This document shows, in pieces, positions 49,899-61,800 of a stretch of 64,000 nt of DNA (within the stretch, counting starts at the first letter, position 1; each line of letters opens with the position of its first letter). Source of the stretch: Trichuris trichiura. Its lineage: Eukaryota; Nematoda; Enoplea; Trichinellida; Trichuridae. The notes under the pieces are model-generated. The model worked only from the letters and a program-made list of their open reading frames with translations. It was not told the DNA's origin and made no database searches. The translations under genes and the position numbers were made by a program. Where the stretch lies: NCBI GenBank assembly GCA_037903355.1, contig JBAJFE010000026.1, positions 1,736,001 through 1,800,000 on the forward strand. Direction: 5' to 3'.

Positions 49899-51432
49899 GA
49901 ATCCGTAAATAGGCAAAATCTGTATGAACAACTTTTTCTTGCAGTAACCAATGAACCTCCGAACGACATTGTGCTGTTGAACCATAGTAAAAAAGGAGAA
50001 GCATTTATTGAATCATTTCTGCAGGTTGAAGGGACCGCATCACCTTTAGGCCAGACTTTCAACTCATTTGAAACGAATTCCAGTTGAGTAACATTGTCAA
50101 TGATTTCGTTTAGGCAAAATGTTATGCTTAGGCACTCCGAAACCGACTGATGGAGCATCATTTGAAGGCGTCTCAAAAGATATCATTCGACCAAACATAG
50201 TCGGTAGGTGATGACGTCAAAATGACAAAGGGAAGCATTTTACAATGCAGTGTTCTTTTACAGAGCATTCCTTCCCCGCATCTCAGGTTCCGTTGGATCA
50301 CTTTACTGCGATCTACGCGCCTCTGCCCAACTACACGCAGTATCGTTCAGGTCCCATGATCATTCCAATTATTCTGGGCAATATTACGATGCGGCAGCCT
50401 GTGTATCAGTGAGTCATCAGTTAATCATTACCCAAATAAGGTAATTTTTTTAAAATTAAAGAATGTTGTCTACCGTTGTGCTAGTACGCGATGGCGAAAA
50501 TAACACGTGCAACATTCTGGTCGACACGGGACTTCCGATAGATAGGAACATCCTCGTCGCTGGTTAGTTTTGTACTTATGTTCACCGTTAGCATGAATAG
50601 CCAATGTGGCCCAGGTGTCTCAAACATGGCCTTAATCTTATTTGCTTTAACCTATTCGCATATTCACCTGTCTTCTTTTGCGTGTACTTCAAAGTCCTCT
50701 TAACTTACTCCATTGAGCAAAACCGGGTCACCGAAATGATGGAATAGAAGAGCAGAGAGAGAGAGAGGCTGAAACTGGCTGATTGAAGAAATACGGCGAC
50801 GGGGTGGGTTAGTGTGCGCCCTCTGATTGGTTGCATTCGTAGGTCTTGCCACTCATGGCATTCATCTGAACCAGGTTCATTACGTCGTGCTGACCCATGG
50901 TCATCCGGATCATATTGGCAATCTGAATTTGTTTCCCGCCTCTCGATCTTTCTTCGGCCGACTTGGAATGCGCGGACATACCTTTATTGAATACCGCGAA
51001 AGCGTTGTAAGCATAATGGCCTTGTCTAATTGTTGAACGCAGCTTGTACTTTTGAAGGGACGGAATGGTCAGGGAAAATTGGTCAACTTGTGCAAGCACT
51101 CGCGCATATACGCTACCGCCGGTCATACGTCTTCTGATTTGTCGCTGGTGGTAAATGATGTTCAAGGTTATGGTACAGTTGCTATTACTGGTACGAATGT
51201 TTTTCCCTTGAATTTTCGAGTGACGGAATGCACTTGTTAAGGTGACTTGTTCGCCAGCGAAAACGACTTTGGTTCCGGAGAAATATGGCAAAAGTTTTCC
51301 TCCTTTCCGCGGCATCAAGAAAGGAATAGACGCATGATCTTGTGTATCAGTGACGTAGTATTTCCTGGCCACGGCCATCCCTTCCGAGTGAGCTCAGAAA
51401 TTCGTCAATTGGTCGGCTGCCCGAGGTCGTAG
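49899..51432 (+). CDS. MBLAC1: MBLAC1/SWIP-10-like metallo-beta-lactamase fold protein
   Basis: The hydrolase domain is secure: LVDTGLP, the HxHxDH metal motif in LTHGHPDHIGNLNLFP (50896-50913), a second metal histidine in ATAGHTSSDLSLVV, DLFASEND, and the end ERNRRMILCISDVVFPGHGH with PFRV, which closely tracks human MBLAC1. Exons are joined by short introns (one ends at 50841, another just before LVLLKGRNG). MBLAC1 cleaves replication-dependent histone pre-mRNA in humans, and worm SWIP-10 acts in glia to limit dopamine signalling. Upstream, three open blocks (49899-50083, about 50115-50201, 50261-50409) join in phase and would add an N-terminal region (NLYEQLFLAVTNEPPNDIVL; PLPNYTQYRSGPMIIPIILG) not present in human MBLAC1; the true start was not found. 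The left limit given is therefore uncertain. Confidence 0.8.
50754..50767. repeat. (AG)7 microsatellite
   Basis: Seven AG units inside an intron of the MBLAC1-like gene. Confidence 0.9.
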
Positions 51433-52551
51433 GATCCAACGCTCTTGCCAAATAGGGACTATGTGGAACTTGCTGCCGTTGTCAGCCCGCTGTTCCATTT
51501 CATTCTTTTTCTTACTAACAACATTGGAGCCGATAGTTTATAAGTGCCGGTCAGTTTAAATGCCTTATTTCGCTTCATTAAAAGTGCCGTAGCTCGGCAA
51601 CTTATTAATATTCAGAAATGTTGCTATTTTTTCACCAACGTCTTCGCTGAAATGCGCAAGTAGTATCTGTTTGCTGTAATAAGGTAGAAAAAATGGCGCA
51701 GTCATTATTGGCTAAAATTAAACAGCAATTAAGTGGATTACAAAATTTCAAATGCATACAGCAATTGTCCCAATGTCGCTTTCGTCGTTTAGCGCAACTA
51801 CAGGTATAAGCTTCGCCTTTCGAATGCCATCTAACCTGCGAATATTTTATTTTTGTAAGCGCTAAACTTAACGCCACTGAGATCGAACAGTTTTTTTGCG
51901 GTACTTTGTAAAAAAATGGATGGTTTCGCGCTTAGAAGAGCTCACATTTATTTGACTTATGAAAATATTGGATTTCTTCAAAATTGCCTTTCGTAACGTT
52001 GCAAGCAATAGCTTTCGTGAATGTGGAACAGAAACGGTTTGTTGCGGGAAGATTTTCGCGCGCGAAGCAATCATACTTTGCAAAGCGTGCTGTTACCGAC
52101 AGGAATCGATAGCAGCTTTGTTCGCTGTTCGTATTTTCGCTAGTTGCGTAATAAAACCATAGTCTGCTTGACTCAGACGCGTATGTCAAAAAGCAAATTA
52201 AATTCGCAAGGCGTAAATGACAGGCTAGTCGATCGATCGAAAAAAAATTCGTCCTACTGAAGAGTGTCAGCGGACAACTTTATTATTGTGTTTTCGCACG
52301 TGCAATGGCAAAACGTTTGCATTTACTCTTACTAGAATCGATTAGCTTAGGATTCGCATGCTGCTCTTCTTCGCTTCAATTATTGGAACCTGTAGACCGC
52401 TCATTTTTCAACCGTAATACATTTTACCTGCTTTCATTTTGCGTACGGTAACGTAGAACAATGTCAAGTTTGTCCTGTTTAAGCATTGTGGTTTTTTTGC
52501 TTTCGAGCGGCAGCGTGTCAACTTGACTATTCTTTGGTTGATTGAGAGCAA
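51433..52551. other. Intergenic, one weak exon-like block
   Basis: An ATG at 51693 opens MAQSLLAKIKQQLSGLQNFK and stays open to a GTATAA donor-like site near 51807. No in-phase continuation was found downstream. The rest looks non-coding. Confidence 0.4.
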
Positions 52552-54770
52552 ATGTCCGTTTCCTTTTCGGTTTTGAGCTTTACGGATGGTCAGTTCACTT
52601 TGCGTATGGACGGGTCGGAAATTGTGCGCCAGATCAAGCGACGAATCGAAGTAATGGCAGGTCTGGTAACGTCTTGAACTATTATTATTTGCAGTATTTT
52701 TATTTCATTTTGTAAATACTTTTTTCCCCAGTTTGCCCTCCCTGGTTGGATGCTTCTTTTTCCGCAGGTTTGCCTTCGGAAGTGCAACGTTTGGTATACC
52801 GAAATCGCGAGCTCGGCGACCAGGAATCTATTGATTCGGCAGGCATCGTTGACGGTGCTATTGTTCATTTGGTCATCGAGTCACGAAGTGGTACAAGAAA
52901 TACGCCAATCAGTAGTTATTGTTGCAGCGAAAAGTTTACTTGTTCTCTGAATCGAGTTTCTTAAGCCTTTCGTGTTCCTCGAAATGTGTCGTCACTTATG
53001 TTTCGGAATTAGTATGTGTAAAGTAATTCATTCTCCATGGTTCCATTGATTGTTGGATTTTAGCAAGCATCTCATTGATGACGCGAACAATGGCCAACGG
53101 GCTGAAATCAATCGATTGTTGGATACGGACAGTTTGGCCACAAGCGACGAATGCGAACATTTGGATTTGACCTTTACCAAGGAAAGAGAGGCGGACGCCC
53201 ATAGGCGAGCAAAAGAAAACTTGCAGACCATGGAACGGATGCGTGCCTTGAGAGCTGATATGGAAAGAGTCCGTTTCCTGAAACAGCAGCGTAGACCGCA
53301 GATAGTTTTTCGTCGTGAAGGTATGCTTGTAAGAATACTTGCTTGTTAAAAATTACTATTTCGTTTCTTAGCCGAAGGATATATTCAATCGTCTCATGAT
53401 GATGATCAACCTTCGCTGCGTAGCTTCTTTCTTTCTACATGCAATACGGAGGATACAAGCGCCAAGGAAAGCTCAGCTGGTGAAACTGAGCTCGAAGAAT
53501 TTCTTCCCAATCAGTCTTCCTGCGAAGAACCGCTGCAAGTGACAACCAAAAGTTCTTTAGAGCATTCCGATAATGCTGCGGCAGGTGAAAGTGGATAACT
53601 ACTCATTTGCACATATCCGTCGAACTATCCGCTTTAGATCAGAGTCCTTCAAGTGATCTCTTCTCCAGTTGTTCCGACGCGGAACAGGAAAGCTCTGTGG
53701 TTTGTTCGAGCGAGCTTGATCCTTCAGTTGTTAGTGATCAGGAGGATATAGTAGGACACAGAGAGTCGCTGTTATATTTACTAGTTCTTCCTGTTTCAGT
53801 ACTTCATACCGGACGAGTTAAATTGCTGTCCTTCCGGTTTTTATGACGACCACTGCGATATGTCGGACGAAGGACCATCCCGTGAATCGGCGCGGTGCGG
53901 AAATGGCATTTTGCCAACTGAATATCAAACAGCAAAAGGACGTTCACGACATTTGAGTACTACTGCCGGGACGGAAGACCTTGCCTCCGATCCTTCGGAA
54001 CTCAGCTCCGGCATGATTATAGCGAACGCCTATCGAAAATACAGAGCTAAGCGACGACCACATCCTGTCAAGGGAACCCAAAAACGCATTGGCGTCTGTA
54101 CCGCCAACAATAGTTCTTTCCTGCCATCATCGGTAGGCGGCAGCAGCAGCAAAAACTGTATCGCTGATCAAGGGCGCGCATCTCTGTTGCCCGATGCCAT
54201 TCAAAGGCGCAATCACGCGTACAGTAAGGTTCCAACTTCGGATGGCCGCCAGTTTCAGAGACAAGTTTCAAAAAATAAGCAACGCCCGTCGGCATCTCGT
54301 GTGGAAAGTAGCACTTGCGAAAGTTCAAGCGACGAAAAGGATCTCTTCGCGTCCGATCGCATCATGCAAGCTGTTGAGTCTATTTTTGAAAAAAAATGTT
54401 CCTTGACGACTCGCAAGGTACCATTTTACCGTATAAAATATGATCAAGTTCGGTCGTTTTTAATTTAATTCAGGCAAACCAAGACGTTTCAACGGCTGTT
54501 TCTGTTTCGCCCGCTTCCAGTCACGTGGTTCGCACAAGGAAACAACCGCAAAGTTCGCAATCCCAACAGCGTTGCAAAGTTTGCGGTTGCAAGTTAGCAG
54601 TGTCAATGGCATTTCGCTGTCGCTGCGGCAAGACGCTATGCACTCGACACAAGGCGCCGAAGTTTCATCCTTGTTTCGAATCCCGAAGCGCCCTAGAAGT
54701 CAGATCATTTCCAGCGAACAATGCCGGTCCAAGTAGCGATTCCGATCGTCTTCCCGGTCCTATCTCCTAA
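52552..54770 (+). CDS. ZFAND4: ZFAND4-like protein (ubiquitin-like domain and AN1 zinc finger)
   Basis: Exon 1 starts MSVSFSVLSFTDGQFTLRMD (ATG 52552) and joins across a 110-base intron to GLPSEVQRLVYRNRELGDQE, together a ubiquitin-like domain with the usual hydrophobic pattern. The middle is long, polar and Ser/Glu-rich. It includes a charged coiled-coil-like stretch (about 53170-53320) and ends with SSTCESSSDEKDLFASDRIM. The C-terminus is an AN1 zinc finger (54577-54680) with canonical spacing C-x2-C-x11-C-x-C-x4-C-x2-H-x5-H-x-C. Ubiquitin-like plus C-terminal AN1 is the ZFAND4 (ANUBL1) layout; its cellular role is poorly defined, presumably in ubiquitin or proteasome handling. The donor after the ubiquitin-like exon was chosen at 52930 by phase. 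Confidence 0.88.
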
Positions 54771-56340
54771 TGGTGCTTCAGTTGCAATTTTCCCTTGAAT
54801 TGTGAGCTTTCATTTCAAATTTTATTAAACTGCTTTGTCGAGTCCGAAGGGTAAAAGTTTAAAACGCGCTGATGCGCGCAGTTTCAACGTGAGTACAGTA
54901 TGCTAGCATTTATAGGCAAGTTCAAATATGTACCTGCACATCTTTAATTATTTTGTAGCCGGCTCAATTCAATCAATTTCCCCGCAATGTTTTGAGTATT
55001 TTAGCGCCTCCGAATTGCATTAAAAAATTAAAAACGCTGAGAAATTATAAAAATTGTCTGTCGCAAGCGGAGCGTGAACGAGACTTGAAAACATTTTAGC
55101 AGTCATCGCTCGAGTTTTGGTTGTCCAAGCATGCCTTATCTAAAATTAGCTTATTCGAAATGGGCTCAATGCAGACCATTGCCATTGATTTCCAAGCGTT
55201 GCGCATCATTGAACGTAGCGGCAAAACAAAAGAGTTTCTTCACTTAAAACCAAAGCAAAATGCCTACGCGTAAAATTTAAAGCTGCCTGTTTTCCACTTG
55301 TCCCAAGGCTGCCCGCGCGTCATGTTGGCAAGTTTGTGTGGGAAAGTATTTCAAATTACATGCGTACTTATTGTTACGGTAGTTTCGGCGGACAATCAAT
55401 GGCGAAGAACGTTGGAACCATTGAAGCGTTCCTTGGCATCAACTTGTGCTTTGGCTCTGTCAATTCCGCGATGCAATGTTGCATCGGGATTACTTTAATC
55501 GAGTCAAATCAATGCGTCGCTGTTGTCCTGTAACTTGACGCTGCAATAGCTCTTTCGCGCGAGGGGACGTACGCAATCCTCGATCGGAAGCCGCGGGGCT
55601 GACTGCCTTTGATTTGTATGCTCGAGTGCGCTTTTTCTATATTTCCAGGCGGTTTTCAATCGGTAGGTTCTTGTCACCTCGACAGGCGTGAATGAAGCAA
55701 TGCTTCACGTTGGAAAGTCCATGTTGGCTTCTCAGTTTGATTTTCGAGCATTCAAAAGTGCAACGGTCATTCAGTCCCACGAGGGACTTCATCGCAATCC
55801 AATCTTTCTTCCGAGACAGTGAGAGAAGTGTGTCCGCTGCGCCTACTGTTTGAATTGTTGAAATGGTGAATGATCTGCTCGCCGCTTGGCCTCATTCTGT
55901 TTGTCGAGTGTGCCCTTAGTTTTCGACGTACGATCGTTGTCCCGATAATTCCAATTGTTCGTTTGCCCCGCCTGATAGGACGATTCAAAACATTCGGAGT
56001 GACAGGGGGAACAAGCTGCCGTCGTGAATGCGCGAGGACCTCCCACCGAAGAATATGCCGCCTACTATCGTAGTTTAAAAATTTGCCAATTGCAGCTGCC
56101 ACACCTCGTACAGCAATGTTGCACCACCGTTGTCAACTTTCACCAACGCGTCACCAGTAATGTGGACCTGTTTTGTTGCCAACGGATTCTTTGCTTCTCT
56201 CTTCGTTGTACGTTGTTCAACCTTCTCTGTCTACGTTTGTACAGTTTCCGTTTTAGGAGTTCGTCAAGTCGCTTAGATGATTGTCCGCCTGCCTCTGCTC
56301 CACGCTTACACAACATACCATTGTAGTATTCGTTGAAAGT
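54771..56340. other. Intergenic, nothing firmly recognised
   Basis: Minus-strand (55767-56102) and plus-strand open frames overlap near 55.8-56.1 kb without a recognisable domain. One plus-strand block at about 55999-56062 follows a GACAG acceptor and reads QAAVVNARGPPTEEYAAYYR; no partner exon was found. Confidence 0.4.
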
Positions 56341-56347
56341 CGCGTAA

Positions 56348-56963
56348 ATGCTCCTCAAGCGGAAGGAACGTTTGGTAAGTGCCAGTTTCGAGCTCGATCG
56401 ATTTTCTCCACGCATCTATGTTGCATTATTTTTTAAAAAAGCTATAACCTATGATGCGATTTTATTTTTTTTGTTCCAGTCGGCAAATCGGCTGAACGAA
56501 ATCATCCCGCCGAGTAGCGTAAGTTTTGGTCAGTTTCATTCATTTCGAACACATTGTCCTGTCGATATTAATGGAACTATGCGAGCTATTGTTTCACTCC
56601 ATTGCTAGAATGTTTGCCAAGGGAGCGAGCGAACGCGAGTTACAAATTTACGAGCGAACTTTTCAAAATGCCATTTGCACTTTGCCGTCAACGACGCCCA
56701 AGGTGCACTGGCTCGGTCCTTTTTTTTTCAACCAAACTGGACCATTGTTTTTCATCCAACGTTAGTTGATTTTGAGGCGAACGTTGCGCGCCAGTATGTC
56801 AACAACAACGCTCGATTGTCGCGGGCTGCCTGGAAACGTAGTGCGCGCGATCGATGTCAAGGTGACAAGCGGTGCGGGTCGTCGGCTCACATCTTTACGC
56901 AGCATCGCTTAGAAGAGCTTTTGCCTCCGCGGCTGGTCAAGCCGGTTCGGTCTTCTTTTTTTT
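56348..56963 (+). CDS. Possible small multi-exon gene, unrecognised
   Basis: An ATG at 56348 opens MLLKRKERL and meets a consensus GTAAGT donor. A TTGTTCCAG acceptor leads to a block starting SANRLNEIIPPSS. An overlapping frame gives a helix-rich block (HIVLSILMELCELLFHSIAR, then RELQIYERTFQNAI) ending at a donor-like GTGCAC near 56702. After GTTAG (56764), two frames stay open, to stops at about 56909 and 56963. The frame switch inside the second block is not explained by a plausible intron. No family recognised; the minus strand is also open here. Confidence 0.2.
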
Positions 56964-58820
56964 GACCTTTCAAATTATTCATGAAAGAAAGTAACCCCGT
57001 TTTTTGAATCGAATTTTTATCGATTATTTCCGGCAAAAAAATAACCGTACTTAAGCGGGAGCGAAGATGTTCGGCTGACTGTACCTCTTATTGATGTTCA
57101 GGTTCATTTGAATTTAATAAGCTGTCTTTCAGGTAGTTTCCGTCGTTTGAACGCCTATTTTGCACGGTCCGTTGAGCTCATCGTACCCGATGTGCCTAAC
57201 GTTATTGCGCAATGAATAGGTTTTTTCACTTTTGGTTGAAAAATTATACGATTTTTATCCCTCCGGTATGGCGTAAGTGAAAAATGTTTGCTTGAGCGCA
57301 CGGAGGGGACGAGGCGAAGGCCAACGCTTGGGAGAGCCTGGGAGTGTTGAAAAATTAATTCCTCGCCTTGCCGTAAAGGCGTTTCCGCCGGGAGCCGCTT
57401 TTCTTGGCCAATCGCTTTGGCAGGCCCAATTCCGTCGGGGGCGGACAAGCGGCGGCTTCTTCGTAATGAGATGCTTGCTCATTCTTGCTTCCATTTTACG
57501 CCTCTGTTTCGGCCAATGCGGCGCTATTGATTTCTCACTTTCTCGCTTCGTCATCTTGTTCCGTCCATTTTAATCTTCTCTTCTTTGTTCAATAGTTCCT
57601 TGGACGGAACGCGTCCATTTCTTGTGACCATTTACTAATTTTTCAAATCCGCTTAGTGAAACTCCAGTAGTAGGTGGCAGCGTTGTTTCGTTGTTGGTAA
57701 AGAGAAGCGGCAACTCCATGTGCGACCTCTGAAAATAGTTGTCGTCTGTGAAGCAGACGATCAACTTCTTATTCAGGTTAGATTAGGCGCTCTTTACCAA
57801 ATTTTATTTGCTCTTTATTTTTGGCGCTAATAGATCTGAGATTGTTTCGAGATGTAGTTTGATCATTTTGAAGTTTATCACCTGCACATTGACGTCATCA
57901 ATGCTTTATGTGACCGGCTGTAGATAGCTAAATTTCTTCAGGGTGCAGGCGTTCGTTCTTGCTGGTGACACGCAACGCCACTTGTGCACTTCCGGCACTA
58001 GTCTGCCCGAAGTTCGCTGTCCCGTGCATGTACGCTTTGCTCTTTTTCTAATTCTTCATTGCCTGGCCAGGTTTTGCTTTGCTTTTGTCTAAAGGGTCTT
58101 CGTTACTTAACGCTCCTTCAATCCCTTTGCGGCTCGTTGTCGCGCTAGCTGACACATATGCAATCTCGCTCCGTTAGTTTGTTTTAGCATTTTGAAAGAG
58201 TAAACCGGGTTGTTCAATCGGTAGGCGCCGTTTGAGGAGAGAGAGAGAGAGAGAGAAGGCTTTTCTCTTGACCGAATACCAATTCGCTTATTCACACGTA
58301 CACAGTGTTCAATACTGGTTCTGGCTGTTCCTTGTTAGCGCGATTGGCCAACGTGGCGGCTTAGTTGGTCAATTTGTGGACCCTTGCCAAGTACTTGTTG
58401 TCTCCATTGCGCAAAGGGTGGAACGTGTTGAAAAAATTTCCCAATTTCTTCTTGACCGTTTGGCCGTTCGCTGCTGCGTCAGTTCGTTGCTCTTTTAGAC
58501 GACCAATTTGGCTCCTTTTGACGGGCCCACTTGTCGCCTCCGATCAGCTACTATTCAATTGACTTTTACGGTAATTTTGTACGGGGCACGTTTGTGCCCA
58601 TTTTTCGCTTCATTTCCCATCGTGCTCAAGCATTAAGAGGCCTTATTTTAAAGGAAACAACAAGAAATGGGTTATCAACTTATCACGTTGAGCAAAGACT
58701 TCACCAGGTGTAAAGTAGATTTTCTTTTCAGGGAACAGTGAATGAACGCTCGGGCTCGTCTCCTGGGCTCAGCGTTGCCTGAGTAGAGCCGCCCGTTCCG
58801 AGCTGGCAGTTTTGGCGTTT
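56964..58820. other. Upstream region of the p190RhoGAP-like gene
   Basis: Includes a GC-richer part (about 57290-57560), open in several frames on both strands but without a domain, and the GA repeat at 58237-58256. A TTTTCAG acceptor at about 58731 suggests the coding exon is preceded by an untranslated exon or a trans-splice site. Confidence 0.4.
58237..58256. repeat. (GA)10 microsatellite
   Basis: Ten GA units about 570 bases upstream of the p190RhoGAP-like start codon. GA tracts near promoters can bind GAGA-type factors; here that is only a possibility. Confidence 0.9.
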
Positions 58821-61800
58821 ATGAGTAGCACGTCTGAGGAAAACCTATTGCAACAGTCGAGGCGAGGAGTCAGCGGAAGTCGATCTCCGTTGAAATTCAG
58901 AGTGGCCAATGAATCTCGCAGTACCAGCAGTAGCCAGGCAAGTCCATTGTCGCATAACATTGCCAGTTCGCCACCGCCGTCCACCTCGAGCTCCCCTTTG
59001 TCCAGTCGGTTTTTTACCATCGCCGTTATTGGCTTGAGCGGTACGGAACGTGAGAAAGGCCTTGTGGGCGTTGGCAAGTCGTGTTTGTGCAACCGCTTTG
59101 TACGACCTCTGGAAGACCGTTATCGAACGGACCATATATCGACGCTGTCGCAGGTCGACTTTGGGGGTCCCGTGGTGAACAATGACCATTGGCTTTATTG
59201 GGGCGAACGAGTTGTACTTTCGGACAGCGGTGCCGAAATAGCATTTCGTCTAGTTGAGCAAACAGAATTCGTTGACGACGAATCATTCCAACCGCTGAAA
59301 GGAAGCGCATCTCAAAGAGAACCCTACCTCAAACGATGTACGGCCATTAAGTTGCATTCGCCGGACAAGTTGATGTACATTTGCAAAGATCAACTCGGTG
59401 TCGAGCACGACTATGAACAAAAAACTTTGCCGGACGGTCGAGCAGTGGTTGACGGTTTTGTCTGCGTTTATGACGTCAGCGAGGTGCCCAGTCGACCGTC
59501 GGAACGCCAAAATGAATTTATAATAGCTCTATTGCACAATGTGATGAAAGTAAAAAAGCCCTTTGTACTGACGACAACAAAGCAGGATGCTTTGGATGGG
59601 CAAATTGTTCGTTCGCTGGAAAAGCTCATCTCCAGACGGGAATTTCGTTCCGTTGCTCCGGTTGTGGAGACGTCGGCCCATTTTGGCGTCAACACCGAAT
59701 TGCCCTTTTTATTGTTGGCCAACATGATTGACCGTACAAATTCAAAACCGAAAATAGTCTCCTTTGTCGATGCAGCTCATCGAAGGCGAGAAATCATCGA
59801 CGTTGCCACCGTTGCCTATTTGCACAAGCTGAAAAAGACCGTTCAGCATTTTCGTTGGACATGGGGCCAATTCTGTCGCCTTTTGCAAGGTACGTACAAA
59901 GAGTTCAATAGCGCTCTGCGCAGTTATGCATTTCGCGCGAGAAATGTCGCCCGCTTTCTGCGGTGTCCGTTAGAAAAAATTTTTCTTTCTTTCTACCCTC
60001 TTTTCGCAGTCGGCGTTTCTTTAGTTGGTCGTCCAAACGAGACGGTCGACGTGCCGCGAATTGTCGACAACTTTTTTTTCGCATAATTGGTTGTGAGACG
60101 TCCTTGAAGGGCAAAAATTTATTGCTGTCCATATGCTGTGACAATTTGAAGGACGCAATATCTGTCGCAATAGCTTACTACAACATTAGGCCTATTCCAG
60201 CTAAAGAGTCATATTCTTAAGAGGAGAGTCACTTTGGCGCGCAAAGTAATAATCCTTTAAAGTAGCAGTGGTGTTTTGTAAAGATTTGTGGTTGTTTGAG
60301 TTTTGCATTATCGCATGGTTACTTTTCTTTTTTTATTGAACCTTATTGAGCCCTTTAAGTGTTTGCTCATAGTTGCTCATTTCGTTTACATTTTCCCTCG
60401 CAGATAGCTGCTCAGCATTCGTTCAAAGCTTTCTCTTAATGGTCATTTATCGATTTTGCAATTTACCATTTTTGTAACCATGTTGCAGCCGCAGCTTGGG
60501 CATTTTTACACGTTGTAAATCAAGACGTGCTCGGTAACGCTACGCGAGCGAACATTAGTCCCTTAAACGTTTGCTGGTAGTTTTTCCTGTTGGCTGCTAG
60601 TAACTAGTATCCTACTTTTATTTTTTTTTCAACTTACTTATTTCGTCTGCTAATAATGACGGGATAATGAATCCCGAAAGTTTCGGGTGTTTTCCAATAA
60701 ATGATTGCTGGAACAACGCGTAACAAATTATCTATATAATATTTCTAGGCTGTCCATTTTGGATTAAAACTTGTAGCGTCCATTACTTGAAAAAAGGTGG
60801 TAAAATATATTTCTGCTATCAACTAAGGCAAACGCTTATGAACGCATTCATTCAGAGATGTCTTTAGAAATCCAGTCAAAAAAGATGCAGCCTAAGTGAC
60901 TTTATTCATTTAACGATATTTTGGTGTCAGTGAAGTAGACATTTTTTATTCAATGTCCATTTAAGGGCGTCTACGCTTCAACTAGTTCGAGTTTTGAAAT
61001 TTGCTTACGCTCGCTAAGATTGACCTTCGCTGATAGCCATTCTTCTTCGAATGAGGAGTTGATCATCTTCTATAGAACATCTAATCGTTATCAGTGGACA
61101 TTGTTAACTTTGAAAAGTGTGTTACCAATTTTCCCTCAAAAGCTTTATTATGAAAAATTTTGACGCTTATCTAAGAATAGATGGTCGTCCAGTCGAAGTA
61201 AAAGCTTATCTATGCGCGTCAGTTTTAGTCAGACTTTTTTTGTTGGAAAATTGTTGACTGAGCATTCAAAAGCGTTTCAAAAATGCTACGCAACTTTTTC
61301 CATTCATTCTTTCGTCAAAGCTTTACACGTTATAGTTTAACTCGGACTTTTAATGTTCTAAGGCAATACTGTAGAAGCGCGTTAAATGTTGAATGATACT
61401 TTTTGGCACCTCACGAAAAGGGTCTAAGCTTGCGCGTTATAATTGAGGTATAGCTTCAGCTTGTTTTCGGCTTCAATTTTGGCGAGTTATCGTGACAGCA
61501 TGTTTAAAAGCATTTTTACTCGAAGTGCGCTTTTAAATCAATGCTGTTTGTATATTGCCCGGATAAAATTCCGTACTTGAAGTTACAATAAACTCGTAAC
61601 GTATAATATGAAATTGATAGTGTCAATAAAAAATTCAAATTACGTCAAGTATAGTGATCAGGCGAAATTTCGACTAGTCAAATCAAGAACGAATGCGCCG
61701 GTGCATCTGCGCTGACATTTTCCTTCAGTTATACTTTTTAACAGCTCACTCTTTTTGGATGGTCAGTCGATCGATAGAAGAATATGCGTACTTTTTCGTT

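Noticed and set aside
49718..50176. Minus-strand open frame of 152 codons
   Set aside because: It overlaps plus-strand blocks that join in phase to the MBLAC1-like domain; no domain seen. Not fully excluded.
57155..57573. Overlapping open frames on both strands in GC-richer DNA
   Set aside because: Stop codons are rare here because of base composition; no domain or splice pattern.
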